NCBI GenBank assembly: GCA_902760965.1
Contig: CACWIN010000001.1
Location: 83,686 to 147,685 of the forward strand
Direction: 5' to 3'
DNA length: 64,000 nucleotides
Source: an uncultured Bacteroidales bacterium
GTDB lineage: Bacteria > Bacteroidota > Bacteroidia > Bacteroidales > Bacteroidaceae
Below, piece after piece: positions 26,852-35,947 of this stretch; positions within the stretch are counted from its first letter, which is position 1, and each line of letters opens with the position of its first letter. A program made the position numbers and the translations under genes. A model generated the notes under the pieces. That model was not told the DNA's origin. It did no database searches and was given only the letters and a program-made list of their open reading frames with translations.

Positions 26852-27082
26852 ATGGCAAAAATTAGAGGTGCTGTTACAGTTGACAACGAACGTTGTAAAG
26901 GCTGTGAGCTTTGTGTCTCAACCTGTGACAAACAGGTTCTGGGCATGTCGACAGCAGTCAACAGCAAGGGTTACCACTACGCCTATATGGCTAACCCCGA
27001 AGCATGCATAGGTTGCACCAACTGCGGCATTATCTGCCCTGATGGAGTTATTTCAGTTTACAGGGTAAAAGTTGAGGAGTAA
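26852..27082 (+). CDS. korD: 2-oxoacid:ferredoxin oxidoreductase, ferredoxin (delta) subunit
   Basis: A 76-residue protein with two 4Fe-4S motifs, CKGCELCVSTC and CIGCTNCGIICP. It supplies the electron outlet of the four-subunit oxidoreductase encoded by this gene and the next three. The order delta-alpha-beta-gamma and the short spacers (2, 8 and 15 nt) mark one operon. The complex could be 2-oxoglutarate (Kor) or branched-chain 2-oxoacid (Vor) specific; sequence by eye does not decide, so the kor symbols are provisional. Confidence 0.9.
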   Translation: MAKIRGAVTVDNERCKGCELCVSTCDKQVLGMSTAVNSKGYHYAYMANPEACIGCTNCGIICPDGVISVYRVKVEE

Positions 27083-27084
27083 TT

Positions 27085-28164
27085 ATGGAAGAAAGAGAAA
27101 TGAGACTTATGAAAGGCAACGAGGCAATTGCCGAAGCCGCAATCCGCGCCGGCGCCGATGCCTTTTACGGTTACCCCATCACTCCGCAGACGGAGGTAAT
27201 GGAGTATCTGATGGAGACCGATGCCACAGCCCGCACAGGCATGGCTGTACTCCAGGCAGAGAGTGAAGTTTCCGCCATCAACATGGTATATGGCGGCGCA
27301 TCAACCGGTCACAGGGTCATGACATCATCGTCAAGCCCCGGTATCAGTCTGATGGCAGAAGGAATATCATATCTGGCAGGCGCCGAGCTGCCCTGTCTGC
27401 TTATCAACGTGTCACGAGGAGGTCCCGGACTGGGAACCATCCAGCCCAGTCAGGCCGACTATTTCCAGACTGTAAAGGGCGGTGGCCACGGCGATTACAA
27501 ACTGCTCACGCTGGCACCCTCATCGGTCCAGGAGCTGGCAGACTTTATTGCACTTGGTTTTGACCTTGCATTCAAATACCGTAACCCCACAATGATCCTG
27601 GCCGACGGTGCTCTGGGACAGATGATGGAAAAAATCTATCTGCCTGCTCAGCGTCCCCGCTTTACCGAGTATCCCGATTGGGCTACCAACGGCACCCCCG
27701 AAGGCAAGGAACGTCGTTATATCACCTCACTGAACCTGTTGCCGCAGGAGCATGAGCTGGTAAACATCCGCTTGCAGAAGAAATACCGCGAGATGGAAAA
27801 GAACGAGGTACGTTACGAGATGATTCAGTGCGATGACGCCGATTACGTGATTGTTGCATTCGGTATTATTGCACGTATTGCACAAAAGAGCATTGAGCTG
27901 GCTCGCGCCAAAGGTCACAAGATTGGCTTGTTCCGCCCCATCTCACTCTATCCTTTCCCATATGACCAGATCCGCGAGCTGGCTGACAACCCGCGTATCA
28001 AGGGCCTCATGTCTGTAGAGCTCAGCGCCGGTCAGATGATTGAGGATATCCGTCTGGCTGTAGAGGGCCGCAAGCCCGTAGGCTTCTTTGGCCGTCTGGG
28101 CGGTATGGTTCCCACTCCCGAGGAGATAGAGACTGCTCTGTACAATTACTTTAATATCAAATAA
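27085..28164 (+). CDS. korA: 2-oxoacid:ferredoxin oxidoreductase alpha subunit
   Basis: A 359-residue pyrimidine-binding subunit of a thiamine-diphosphate enzyme that oxidatively decarboxylates a 2-oxoacid with CoA and ferredoxin. It has LMKGNEAIAEAAIRAGADAF, YPITPQTEVMEYLM, the segment ESEVSAINMVYGGASTGHR and SSSPGISLMAEGISYLAGAE, all standard. The C-terminal domain (VIVAFGIIARIAQKSIELAR) matches the transketolase C-like domain. No internal deletion. Confidence 0.93.
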   Translation: MEEREMRLMKGNEAIAEAAIRAGADAFYGYPITPQTEVMEYLMETDATARTGMAVLQAESEVSAINMVYGGASTGHRVMTSSSSPGISLMAEGISYLAGAELPCLLINVSRGGPGLGTIQPSQADYFQTVKGGGHGDYKLLTLAPSSVQELADFIALGFDLAFKYRNPTMILADGALGQMMEKIYLPAQRPRFTEYPDWATNGTPEGKERRYITSLNLLPQEHELVNIRLQKKYREMEKNEVRYEMIQCDDADYVIVAFGIIARIAQKSIELARAKGHKIGLFRPISLYPFPYDQIRELADNPRIKGLMSVELSAGQMIEDIRLAVEGRKPVGFFGRLGGMVPTPEEIETALYNYFNIK

Positions 28165-28172
28165 GCACGGCA

Positions 28173-28967
28173 ATGGAAGTAAACGATATAATCAAACCTG
28201 AAAACCTGGTCTATCAGAAAAGCCGTCTGATGGCCGAGAAACAGTTCAACTTCTGCCCCGGCTGCGGCCACGGTGTTGTTGTACGCACTATTGCCGAGGT
28301 AATAGAGGAGATGGGAATTGAGCATGACGTTATTGGTATATCACCGGTAGGCTGCTCGGTATTCCTTTATGATTTCTATAAGTTCGATGTAGTTGAGGCT
28401 GCTCACGGACGTGCCTGCGCCGTTGCAACAGGTATTAAGCGCGTTCAGCCCGATAAGTTTGTGTTCACCTACCAGGGTGACGGTGACCTGGCCGCCATAG
28501 GTACAGGTGAAACCATGCACGCCTGCAACCGTGGTGAGAACATAGTAATTGTGTTCATAAACAACGGTATTTACGGTATGACCGGCGGTCAGATGGCTCC
28601 TACCACCCTTGAGGGAATGAAGACCACCACCTGCCCCCGCGGCCGTGACGTAAAAACCATGGGGTATCCCCTCAACATCACTCCGCTGCTGGCTCAGCTG
28701 GACGGTGTATGCTACGTGACACGTCATTCAGTACACACTCCCGCCAACGTACGCAAGCTCAAAAAGGCCCTTCGTCAGGCATTTGAGAACCAGCGTGACA
28801 AAAAGGGTACATCAATCGTTGAGGTTGTATCAAACTGCAACTCAGGCTGGGGTCTCACTCCTAAGGCCGCCAACGACTGGATGGTTGAGAACATGTTCAA
28901 GAAATATCCTCTGGGCGACATCAAGGTCGATGGCAAGCTTGTCATGGACATGAACGCACCCAGATAA
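28173..28967 (+). CDS. korB: 2-oxoacid:ferredoxin oxidoreductase beta (TPP-binding) subunit
   Basis: A 264-residue thiamine-diphosphate-binding subunit. The motifs are QFNFCPGCGHGVVVRTIAEV, the TPP/Mg motif YQGDGDLAAIGTGE followed by IVIVFINNGIYGMTGGQMAP, where the GDG and NN residues bind Mg and diphosphate. It forms the catalytic core together with the alpha subunit. It ends 15 nt before the gamma gene. Confidence 0.94.
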   Translation: MEVNDIIKPENLVYQKSRLMAEKQFNFCPGCGHGVVVRTIAEVIEEMGIEHDVIGISPVGCSVFLYDFYKFDVVEAAHGRACAVATGIKRVQPDKFVFTYQGDGDLAAIGTGETMHACNRGENIVIVFINNGIYGMTGGQMAPTTLEGMKTTTCPRGRDVKTMGYPLNITPLLAQLDGVCYVTRHSVHTPANVRKLKKALRQAFENQRDKKGTSIVEVVSNCNSGWGLTPKAANDWMVENMFKKYPLGDIKVDGKLVMDMNAPR

Positions 28968-28982
28968 TAAGGAGGTATAATC

Positions 28983-29519
28983 ATGACAGAAGAGATAATC
29001 ATAGCCGGTTTTGGAGGACAGGGTGTCCTCTCAATGGGTAAGATAATAGCTTATTCAGGCCTTATGCAGGGTCTGGAGGTTTCGTGGATGCCGTCTTACG
29101 GCCCTGAAATCCGTGGAGGTACAGCAAACGTAACGGTTATCCTGAGCGACAGCCGCATTAGTTCACCTATCCTTCAGAAATTCAGCACCGCTATCATCCT
29201 GAACCAGCAGTCAATGGACAAGTTTGAGCCTATGGTAAAGCCCGGCGGCGTACTCATCTACACCCCCAGTACCATAACCCGCAAGCCCACACGCACTGAT
29301 ATCACAATCTACCCCATCAAGGCCATTGAGGAGGCAGCCAAGATCAATGCCGCCAAGGTAGCCAACATGTTCCTGCTTGGAGCTTTCATGAAGATTCGCC
29401 CCATACTGGATGTGGAGTATGTTATGGAGGGCATCAAGCACTCCGTATCAGAGCGTAACTGGAAGTACCTGCCCCTGAACGAGAAAGCCATTAAGGCCGG
29501 AATGGAGCTGGTTAAGTAA
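28983..29519 (+). CDS. korC: 2-oxoacid:ferredoxin oxidoreductase gamma subunit
   Basis: A 178-residue CoA-binding-type gamma subunit: IIIAGFGGQGVLSMGKIIAYSG, SWMPSYGPEIRGGTANVTVI, then ANMFLLGAFMKI. It completes the four-subunit enzyme. Its start has an unusually good Shine-Dalgarno sequence for this phylum (GGAGG, 9 nt before the ATG), which supports the chosen start. A barrel protein gene follows after 23 nt and may share the transcript. Confidence 0.93.
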   Translation: MTEEIIIAGFGGQGVLSMGKIIAYSGLMQGLEVSWMPSYGPEIRGGTANVTVILSDSRISSPILQKFSTAIILNQQSMDKFEPMVKPGGVLIYTPSTITRKPTRTDITIYPIKAIEEAAKINAAKVANMFLLGAFMKIRPILDVEYVMEGIKHSVSERNWKYLPLNEKAIKAGMELVK

Positions 29520-29542
29520 AACAATAAACAACTAGTATCCCG

Positions 29543-30520
29543 ATGAAATATCTCGGAATAACAACTGTTCTGGCAGCTGCATTGTCAATTGGCAATGTAA
29601 CTGCCAAAACTTTTGATTTCAATCCTGACTTTAAGGTAGGATTTGATGCAGGTACCACAGGTACCGGAATTGTACTGGAGTCCAGGATCAATGACATGTT
29701 TGGAGTACGTACCGGTTTTGACTGGGTACCTCACTTTGAATTCCCCATGCAGTTTACCATTCAGGTAGGAAAGGATGGCAAGCAGACCGAGGAGAGCAAA
29801 TCCAAATTCAACCGTCTGGCTGGCTATCTGGAGGATATGACAGGATTCAAGATAGACCAGCATGTTGACATGATAGGCGAACCCAACTTTTACAACTTTA
29901 AGCTGCTGGTCGACGTTTATCCGTTCAACAACAAGAAATGGTACTTTACAGCCGGATTCTATGCAGGTCCTTCGGTTATTGGCCGTGCCTACAACCGCAC
30001 CGAGGATATGACTACCCTTATGTGCGTAGCCATGTACAACAGCATATACGAGAAAGTATGGGACATTGAGTACAACGAAGACAGTGAGTTGGATGGAGTA
30101 TTCCTTGGCCTGGAACTGCCGCCAAGCATAAACCAGAAGATACTTGAGTCAGGACGTATGGGTATGTATGTAGGTGACTATAATGACAGGACCGACCAGG
30201 ACGGTAATCCCGCATATATAATGGAGCCCGACGGTGACAATATGGTAAAGGCCGAGATGAAAGTTGATCCCTTCAGACCATATATAGGTGCCGGATACAA
30301 CGGTCTTATTGACAAAAAGAATGACCGTTTAAAGTTTGCTATAGACTGCGGCATTATGTTCTGGGGAGGAACTCCAAAAGTCTACACACACGATGGTACC
30401 GAAATTATTATGGGACTGGACAATGTGATTGGACAAGTTGGAAAATACACCGATATAGCAAGACGCTTCAAAGTCTTTCCGATGCTTAACCTGAGTGTCT
30501 CATACACTCTGTTCAAATAA
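29543..30520 (+). CDS. Secreted outer-membrane beta-barrel protein, function unknown
   Basis: A 325-residue precursor with a signal peptide (MKYLGITTVLAAALSIGNVTAKT). The mature part shows barrel-type strands (GIVLESRINDMFGVRTGFDW, YNFKLLVDVYPFNNKKWYFT, FRPYIGAGYNGLIDKKNDRL) and ends VFPMLNLSVSYTLFK with a terminal aromatic. The long loop in the centre (residues about 155-235) is acidic. There is no sequence sign of the substrate. Lies downstream of the kor operon and ends at a bidirectional terminator. Confidence 0.8.
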   Translation: MKYLGITTVLAAALSIGNVTAKTFDFNPDFKVGFDAGTTGTGIVLESRINDMFGVRTGFDWVPHFEFPMQFTIQVGKDGKQTEESKSKFNRLAGYLEDMTGFKIDQHVDMIGEPNFYNFKLLVDVYPFNNKKWYFTAGFYAGPSVIGRAYNRTEDMTTLMCVAMYNSIYEKVWDIEYNEDSELDGVFLGLELPPSINQKILESGRMGMYVGDYNDRTDQDGNPAYIMEPDGDNMVKAEMKVDPFRPYIGAGYNGLIDKKNDRLKFAIDCGIMFWGGTPKVYTHDGTEIIMGLDNVIGQVGKYTDIARRFKVFPMLNLSVSYTLFK

Positions 30521-30550
30521 AAAAAGGTTCGCGGTTGCGAACCTTTTTTT
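30521..30550. terminator. Bidirectional rho-independent terminator
   Basis: Stem GGTTCGC (30526-30532) with GCGAACC (30537-30543), a GGTT loop, A-run on the left and seven T on the right. It lies between two convergent genes and can serve both; the T-run overlaps the stop region of the minus-strand gene. Confidence 0.9.
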
Positions 30551-31700
30551 ATTTAACAACTTTCCTGTTGTCTATGATATAGATTCCCGGATCCAGCAAA
30601 TCCAACTGATCCTGATTCATAAGACCCTTAAACTCTCCCGAGATACTGTAAACGTTATACAGACGATTCTCCAAAGCTGAGCCAACGCCGGCAGCCCTTT
30701 CGGCAAGAATCGCCTCATATTCACTCTCGGTAATAAGAGGTATTTCGGCAGGGAAATCCTCATCAACGATCAGATATGACTGGTTTGCCTCAAGATACTG
30801 CTTTTTGGTCTTTGTGTCAGGTGTAACCTTTGACAGGACATAACCCAGACGACCGTCCTCCATAACGCCAAGTACGCGCATGGTCTTGCTGTCATACTCT
30901 TTACGGGCATCAGCCGACTTTGGTCTGTATTTATTATTAAAATAAACACCATTAAGCTTATTATCCTGCGGACCACCTGCGTAAGAATATACCAAATCAA
31001 GCTTATTCTCCTCCGGCTTGTCCGAAACACACTCAATAATGACAGGAGTATTGGCAGGGATTACATTATCTGTTATCTCCTTGATTACAGCACCCTCTTT
31101 GTCAATGGCCATAATATACCAAACCTTCATTCCGGCAGGTACGCAGCTAAAGCCAAAATCGGCAAAGAAAGGATGAAGATATCTGCCCTGGCCTGATACA
31201 GTCGATTTTACGCCAAACCATTCATCGGATTCTGGATCAACCGGATTAGCCAACCACTTGCGATAATCGCCCTTTTGTTCATATCCCAAAGCTCCCGATG
31301 GCAATTCACTGGATTCATTGTCACAAAGATATTTTCCTTCGGCATAAAGCTGGTAATAACCATTCTGGTAATGGATATAAACATAATAGTTTATTATCTG
31401 CTTTACACTGGTACCCTGGCTTGAAAGATTATAATAGGGACCTGAGGTATTGGAACCCATCTTTTTGAGATAGATTATCGATGCAGGGTCCGAAAAGGTT
31501 TTTGAATGGTCCTTCCAAAGCTGGATTGCACCCATATCGGCGGTCACAGCGGCATATTCAATCTTACCGGTATTGTCACATACATAGACATACCTATCGG
31601 TTTTCTTGTTATGTACCCTGTAATAACCGTCAGGAATATCCTGGGCATCCAAAAACAGTACAGGAATTACAAATAGAATAATGAGTAGAATTCTTTTCAT
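30549..31700 (-). CDS. Secreted protein with possible type IX-style C-terminal tail
   Basis: A 383-residue protein with a signal peptide (MKRILLIILFVIPVLFLDAQ). The N-terminal third (DIPDGYYRVHNKKTDRYVYV, YYNLSSQGTSVKQIINYYVY) resembles the ricin-like or fascin-like repeats of Bacteroidetes surface proteins. The middle contains VIPANTPVIIECVSD. The end, LYNVYSISGEFKGLM followed by LDPGIYIIDNRKVVK, looks like the short terminal sequence seen in many Prevotella/Bacteroides secreted proteins and recalls the C-terminal domains used by type IX secretion. I do not recognise a named family; function unknown. Confidence 0.7.
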   Translation of the reverse strand: MKRILLIILFVIPVLFLDAQDIPDGYYRVHNKKTDRYVYVCDNTGKIEYAAVTADMGAIQLWKDHSKTFSDPASIIYLKKMGSNTSGPYYNLSSQGTSVKQIINYYVYIHYQNGYYQLYAEGKYLCDNESSELPSGALGYEQKGDYRKWLANPVDPESDEWFGVKSTVSGQGRYLHPFFADFGFSCVPAGMKVWYIMAIDKEGAVIKEITDNVIPANTPVIIECVSDKPEENKLDLVYSYAGGPQDNKLNGVYFNNKYRPKSADARKEYDSKTMRVLGVMEDGRLGYVLSKVTPDTKTKKQYLEANQSYLIVDEDFPAEIPLITESEYEAILAERAAGVGSALENRLYNVYSISGEFKGLMNQDQLDLLDPGIYIIDNRKVVK

Positions 31701-31716
31701 CCGGTAGTATTTAAAA

Positions 31717-31766
31717 AGAGACTTGCCTATAGCCTGTCAGTTAAGGCAGACCACAGGCAAGTCTCT
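31717..31766 (-). terminator. Terminator hairpin after the OmpA-family gene
   Basis: A perfect 12-bp stem AGAGACTTGCCT / AGGCAAGTCTCT (31717-31728 with 31755-31766) with an inner CCTGT/ACAGG pair. On the minus strand it is followed by TTTTTAAAT. It ends the lipoprotein-ompA transcript. Confidence 0.75.
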
Positions 31767-31785
31767 CTATTTTAAGATAAGCTGT

Positions 31786-32952
31786 TTACTTAGCTACGCA
31801 AATGCAGACGCGGTTAAGCTTCATATCCTCGCCGTCATACGGGTTCTCGGCAGAACCGTGAGCTGAGGTCTTGATTCTTGACTCGTCTATGCCAGCCTCC
31901 TTAAGAGCCTTGGCTACGTTAGCAGCACGTCTCTGTGACAGATCCATGTTGTAGCTTGCAGTACCGGTAGCACGGTCAGCATGACCTGATATCTCGATTG
32001 TTGCCTCAGGATACTTGTTCATGAAATCAACAATGCGACGTACCTTGTACTTTTCAAGCTGTGAAACCTTGTCCTTGTTGAGTGAGAAATAGATCTCCTC
32101 ATACAGTTCGGGCTTTGATACCTCGACAGGAACCTGAACAGTCTTCTCAACAATCTTCTCAACAGGATCGCAGGCAGGAGCGTAGTCACCAGCCTCGGTA
32201 ACAGGAATAAGCATAACCTTAGGAGTCTTGTCATGAGTCTTGCCAAAGCAGTACTTAATGCCAAGCAAACCGTTAAAGTACCAGTCAACGTTGTTATCGT
32301 TAGCCTTTACTGAGTTATACTTATCTGTCAGGAAGTTAGCCTGAACCTCCAGACCAAGAGCCCACTTGTCGGTAATATGCCAGTCAGCAAATGTACCCAG
32401 ACGGCCTACAAAAGGCAAACCCTTCTGGTCATAATACTTGATAGGTGTCTGCATATCCCAGGCAGCAGGATAAGTAGCAAGCAACTCTTCTCTCTTTGAC
32501 TCTACGTCGCCCTTACCGTAAAAGTTAAGGCCTACACCGGCAAAGAGTCCAAATCCAAACTTACGCTCGGGGTTGAATCCCTTGATAAGGTTCGTAATGT
32601 CAAACATAGCGTCAATTGAGGGAGCTACATAGTTCCAACTCCATTTGAATGTCCTGTCAGCATCTCTCTTGACGCCGGCCTTACTCTGCCAGAAATCAAC
32701 AGAAAGACGGGCAGCCAACCAAGGATTGAACTCATAACCCAAACCTATCTGTACGTTGGGGCTAAGCAGTTCAGCAAACGGAATCTCGCCTAATGTATAC
32801 TGTACACCACCCTGAGCCTGGATAAACCAGTGGCGGTTGAAAGTATAATCATACTCGGGCTCGCCATTTCCAGAATTGTCCTGGGCCTGAACGGGCATCA
32901 CGGCACATACTGATAACAGTAAGGCTGTAGCGAATATCTTTAATTTCTTCAT
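31786..32952 (-). CDS. OmpA-family outer-membrane protein
   Basis: A 388-residue precursor with a signal peptide (MKKLKIFATALLLSVCAVMPVQAQ). An N-terminal barrel domain (about 40-240, with WFIQAQGGVQYTLGEIPFAE and GLGYEFNPWLAARLSVDFW) is followed by a linker with VEKTVQVPVEV and a C-terminal OmpA domain (IYFSLNKDKVSQLEKYKVRR, then IEISGHADRATGTASYNMDL and SQRRAANVAKALKEAGI). It should anchor the outer membrane to peptidoglycan. The start is the ATG at 32952; a GTG three codons earlier is disfavoured. It follows the coiled-coil lipoprotein by 21 nt, so the two are likely cotranscribed. Confidence 0.9.
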   Translation of the reverse strand: MKKLKIFATALLLSVCAVMPVQAQDNSGNGEPEYDYTFNRHWFIQAQGGVQYTLGEIPFAELLSPNVQIGLGYEFNPWLAARLSVDFWQSKAGVKRDADRTFKWSWNYVAPSIDAMFDITNLIKGFNPERKFGFGLFAGVGLNFYGKGDVESKREELLATYPAAWDMQTPIKYYDQKGLPFVGRLGTFADWHITDKWALGLEVQANFLTDKYNSVKANDNNVDWYFNGLLGIKYCFGKTHDKTPKVMLIPVTEAGDYAPACDPVEKIVEKTVQVPVEVSKPELYEEIYFSLNKDKVSQLEKYKVRRIVDFMNKYPEATIEISGHADRATGTASYNMDLSQRRAANVAKALKEAGIDESRIKTSAHGSAENPYDGEDMKLNRVCICVAK

Positions 32953-32973
32953 ATTATCCACAATTTAAAGTGT

Positions 32974-35769
32974 TCACTTTGCGCGAATGTAGAACCTGCG
33001 GGTAGAGATATAACCCTGGAAGTCAATAGCAGAGTAAACAATCTCATAAATATAATCACCCTGAGGCTTGAATGTTACAGACTGGTTGGGCTCAATAACC
33101 TGGCACATGTTAGTGCTGTTCTGGTTAGCATTTACAAGTGCGGTCTGATAAACACCACCGTCGTCCTGTGCATTGGCACCGGTATTGTAATCTATAACAT
33201 TGGTAACTGCAACGAATCTCTTGTATGCAGGTGCAAGGATATCGGCTGTAAGTGATGTAGGATACAGCTCAATCTCTGATGCATTGTCAACCGAAGGAAT
33301 ACCCTTTGATGCACTCATAGGACGGAACGAACCATTCTTTTCATACAGAAGTGATACCTCGAGCAGCTCATTTGCATTGTCAAGAACCTTGTTGAACTTG
33401 CTTGCAAGAGAATTGATCCTGTTAATGAACTTGTTGCTGCCAATCTGATTCTTAACGTCGTCAAATACAACACCGATCTGCTCGTTAAGCTTAATGTCAA
33501 GGCTGTCAAGCATAGTGTTAACCTGTACGGTAATCTGATTCTTGATATTGTTGGTGATACGTGTTACTCTGGCCTCGGCGCTGTCAAGAGATTCGCTTAT
33601 ATCGTCAACCAGACCATCAATCTTGAGCAACTCATTGTTAAGATCGGTCATAGGAACTTTGGCTGTACCAACCTCATTTCCAAGATTATCTTTTACAGAA
33701 ACAGTAATTGTATCAAGTGCAGTTGCAGTATAATTGATATCATCAATAACAAATGTTACGTCATTCATCTTGATAGGCTTGAATGACAGCTTCACAGAAG
33801 GCTGTTTGATAGCTGCCAATACCTGATCAATAGGATTCAAAGGAAGTCTCTTCTTGGTGATCTCAAACTCATCCATCAGAGCGGGCAGTGAATGATATGA
33901 CAGAGGAGTGATAGCTGCAATGGCGATATCGTAACCCGAAGTTACGTTGTGAACGCCAAGGCTGTCCTTCCATGTAACATTCAATGCATCGGCATCAAGA
34001 ACGTTGTCAAAAGTCTTGAGAACTGATGTGGTAATACCGGTCAGGCTGAAATCGCGGTTGTTCTTGAGTTCCTTGGCAATACCAACAAGAGCTGACTTGT
34101 CATAGTTAGGCTTGAATTCAGCAATATTAGCCTCGGGTATAGAAACGACCGCCTCATAGAATCCTGTAGCAGGATCATCGCCGGCACCGCGTGTACCATA
34201 TGAGTTGAATCCAAACTTGAGAGTCTTTGAAGACTTAACGATTGTATCAATCTTAACATTTGCAGCCTTACCCTGGCTGTTCTTGAATGCGAATGTGTAG
34301 TACGAAGGATCCGATGTAATGTCAACCTCGTTAGGATTAACGGTAAAGTAAAGCTTACCGGCATTACCTGCAGAGTCACCATACAGAGTGCCACTTACAT
34401 TAATACCATCAACATCAAGGTTGAAGCCGCTGGCAGCAAGCATTGCACTTTCCTTAGCTGTAAATTTCTGATCCTTGAAGAACAGTCTTGAATCACCTAT
34501 AGTCGGGAAGTTAACACCGGTAGAAGCGTTCTTAACCTCACCGTAGTAAGTCATAAGGATATTTGACTTGATACCAACAGGCAGAGCAAACATTCCGAAT
34601 GCAGGAGTCTCAGCGCCCTGAACATACAGGCTGGTGATGCGGTGCTTCTCGGCATCCATCAGGCTGTCAACCTTGAGTTCCAGAGTGTCAACTCTCAATT
34701 CAACAATGTTCAGACGCTCAATGATTGCATGGAGAGTATCCCAGATTGTGTCGAATCTCATCTTAAGAGTATCAACCTGCTTGCAGATTGAATCAATCTT
34801 GATTCTGTTAACCTTTATTGAGTCACTCATCTTAGCGAGACGGGCCTTGATGGCGTCATCGGCAGCCTTGTACTCAGCTCTTACTACCTCAAGTGAATCA
34901 TGAATCTCAACGTGAACTCTATTAGCAATAGTATCGGCATAAGCAAGAGCGCTATCCAGATAAATCTTGGCAGTGTCACTCAGGAGCTTGGTAACATTGG
35001 CAAGACTGTCAATTCTCTTGTTAAGGTCTTTATCCTTCTGGATAAGGTCAAGAATCTTGACTGAATCACGAACAGCAAGATTGTAAGCTACGGTTGCTGA
35101 ATCCAAAGCTTTCTGGATGGAATCCTTGTTGTCAACACCGGTCTGGTCGGTACGAGCCTCAAGAGCCTCGATTCTGGCAAGATGATTCTTTAATGAATCC
35201 CTGATACCCTTCAAGGAATCATAAGCATTCTTAAGAGAATCTGACATCTGGTTGGTCTTGGTCTTAAGGGTAGCAAGTTCGCCCTTGTTCTGGTTTGCAA
35301 GAGCCCAAGACATGCGGGCTGTATCAAAAGCGGACTTAAGGGAATCGCTCCAACCGTAACGCATGTTTCTCAACTCCTGAGCAAGCCACTTGGCTGTATC
35401 GTTAGCTGAATCAGCAACAGCAGCAGCATCGGTCAGACCTCTGTTCAGGTAATTGATGATGGTTGAAACACCTGTCAGCTGAGTACCGGCGCTGTCAACC
35501 TTAAGGGTATCGTAGATAGCATCACCCAGGAACTTGTAAAGAGTATCAATACGTGCCTTGAGAGTGTCATCTGCCTTCTTTTTAAGATCACCCAGATTTG
35601 TGTAGATATCCTTAAGGGTATCCTTAAGAGTACCATCGTAAACATCGCTCCTCAGATTGTCAATCTCCTCCTGAAGAGTCTCGATTTCGTAGTCCTTGCA
35701 CGATCCTACCAATGTAAGACCGAAAATGGAACAAGCTAAAATAAGATAGCCTACAAGTTTCTTTTTCAT
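32974..35769 (-). CDS. Giant coiled-coil lipoprotein (931 aa), function unknown
   Basis: The precursor has an SpII signal (LILACSIFGLTLVGSCKDYE; Cys about residue 24). Residues about 28-385 are a near-continuous heptad-type coiled coil rich in D-S-L-K and D-T-L-K steps (for example MSDSLKNAYDSLKGIRDSL and IVELRVDTLELKVDSLMD). From about 390 to 700 there are beta-rich segments with two or more Ig-like stretches, then a second helical region (DDISESLDSAEARVTRITNN) and a final beta domain. It resembles Bacteroidetes proteins annotated with DUF4988 or a PL29 N-terminal coiled-coil domain, but I see no lyase domain. Possibly a structural envelope or surface fibre paired with the OmpA protein downstream. 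No enzymatic motif seen. Confidence 0.75.
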   Translation of the reverse strand: MKKKLVGYLILACSIFGLTLVGSCKDYEIETLQEEIDNLRSDVYDGTLKDTLKDIYTNLGDLKKKADDTLKARIDTLYKFLGDAIYDTLKVDSAGTQLTGVSTIINYLNRGLTDAAAVADSANDTAKWLAQELRNMRYGWSDSLKSAFDTARMSWALANQNKGELATLKTKTNQMSDSLKNAYDSLKGIRDSLKNHLARIEALEARTDQTGVDNKDSIQKALDSATVAYNLAVRDSVKILDLIQKDKDLNKRIDSLANVTKLLSDTAKIYLDSALAYADTIANRVHVEIHDSLEVVRAEYKAADDAIKARLAKMSDSIKVNRIKIDSICKQVDTLKMRFDTIWDTLHAIIERLNIVELRVDTLELKVDSLMDAEKHRITSLYVQGAETPAFGMFALPVGIKSNILMTYYGEVKNASTGVNFPTIGDSRLFFKDQKFTAKESAMLAASGFNLDVDGINVSGTLYGDSAGNAGKLYFTVNPNEVDITSDPSYYTFAFKNSQGKAANVKIDTIVKSSKTLKFGFNSYGTRGAGDDPATGFYEAVVSIPEANIAEFKPNYDKSALVGIAKELKNNRDFSLTGITTSVLKTFDNVLDADALNVTWKDSLGVHNVTSGYDIAIAAITPLSYHSLPALMDEFEITKKRLPLNPIDQVLAAIKQPSVKLSFKPIKMNDVTFVIDDINYTATALDTITVSVKDNLGNEVGTAKVPMTDLNNELLKIDGLVDDISESLDSAEARVTRITNNIKNQITVQVNTMLDSLDIKLNEQIGVVFDDVKNQIGSNKFINRINSLASKFNKVLDNANELLEVSLLYEKNGSFRPMSASKGIPSVDNASEIELYPTSLTADILAPAYKRFVAVTNVIDYNTGANAQDDGGVYQTALVNANQNSTNMCQVIEPNQSVTFKPQGDYIYEIVYSAIDFQGYISTRRFYIRAK

Positions 35770-35870
35770 TTTGTTAATATTGTTGTTAATACCATTATTA
35801 TTTCAACTGACATATGAGGACTAAAAGCCCTCAAACCTTTTCTAACGCACTATGTGCACAATACATCGTG

Positions 35871-35878
35871 CAAAGTTA
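35871..35878 (-). promoter_or_regulatory. -7 promoter box for the coiled-coil lipoprotein gene
   Basis: TAACTTTG on the minus strand, full match to TAnnTTTG, 101 nt upstream of the ATG. The long leader contains a small possible hairpin (GAGGGC...GTCCTC region at 35816-35834). Confidence 0.5.
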
Positions 35879-35947
35879 GAACAATATTTTTGATAAATAA
35901 TCGCTTTTTTTTGATTTTTTTGATTTAATAAACTCAAAATTAATACA

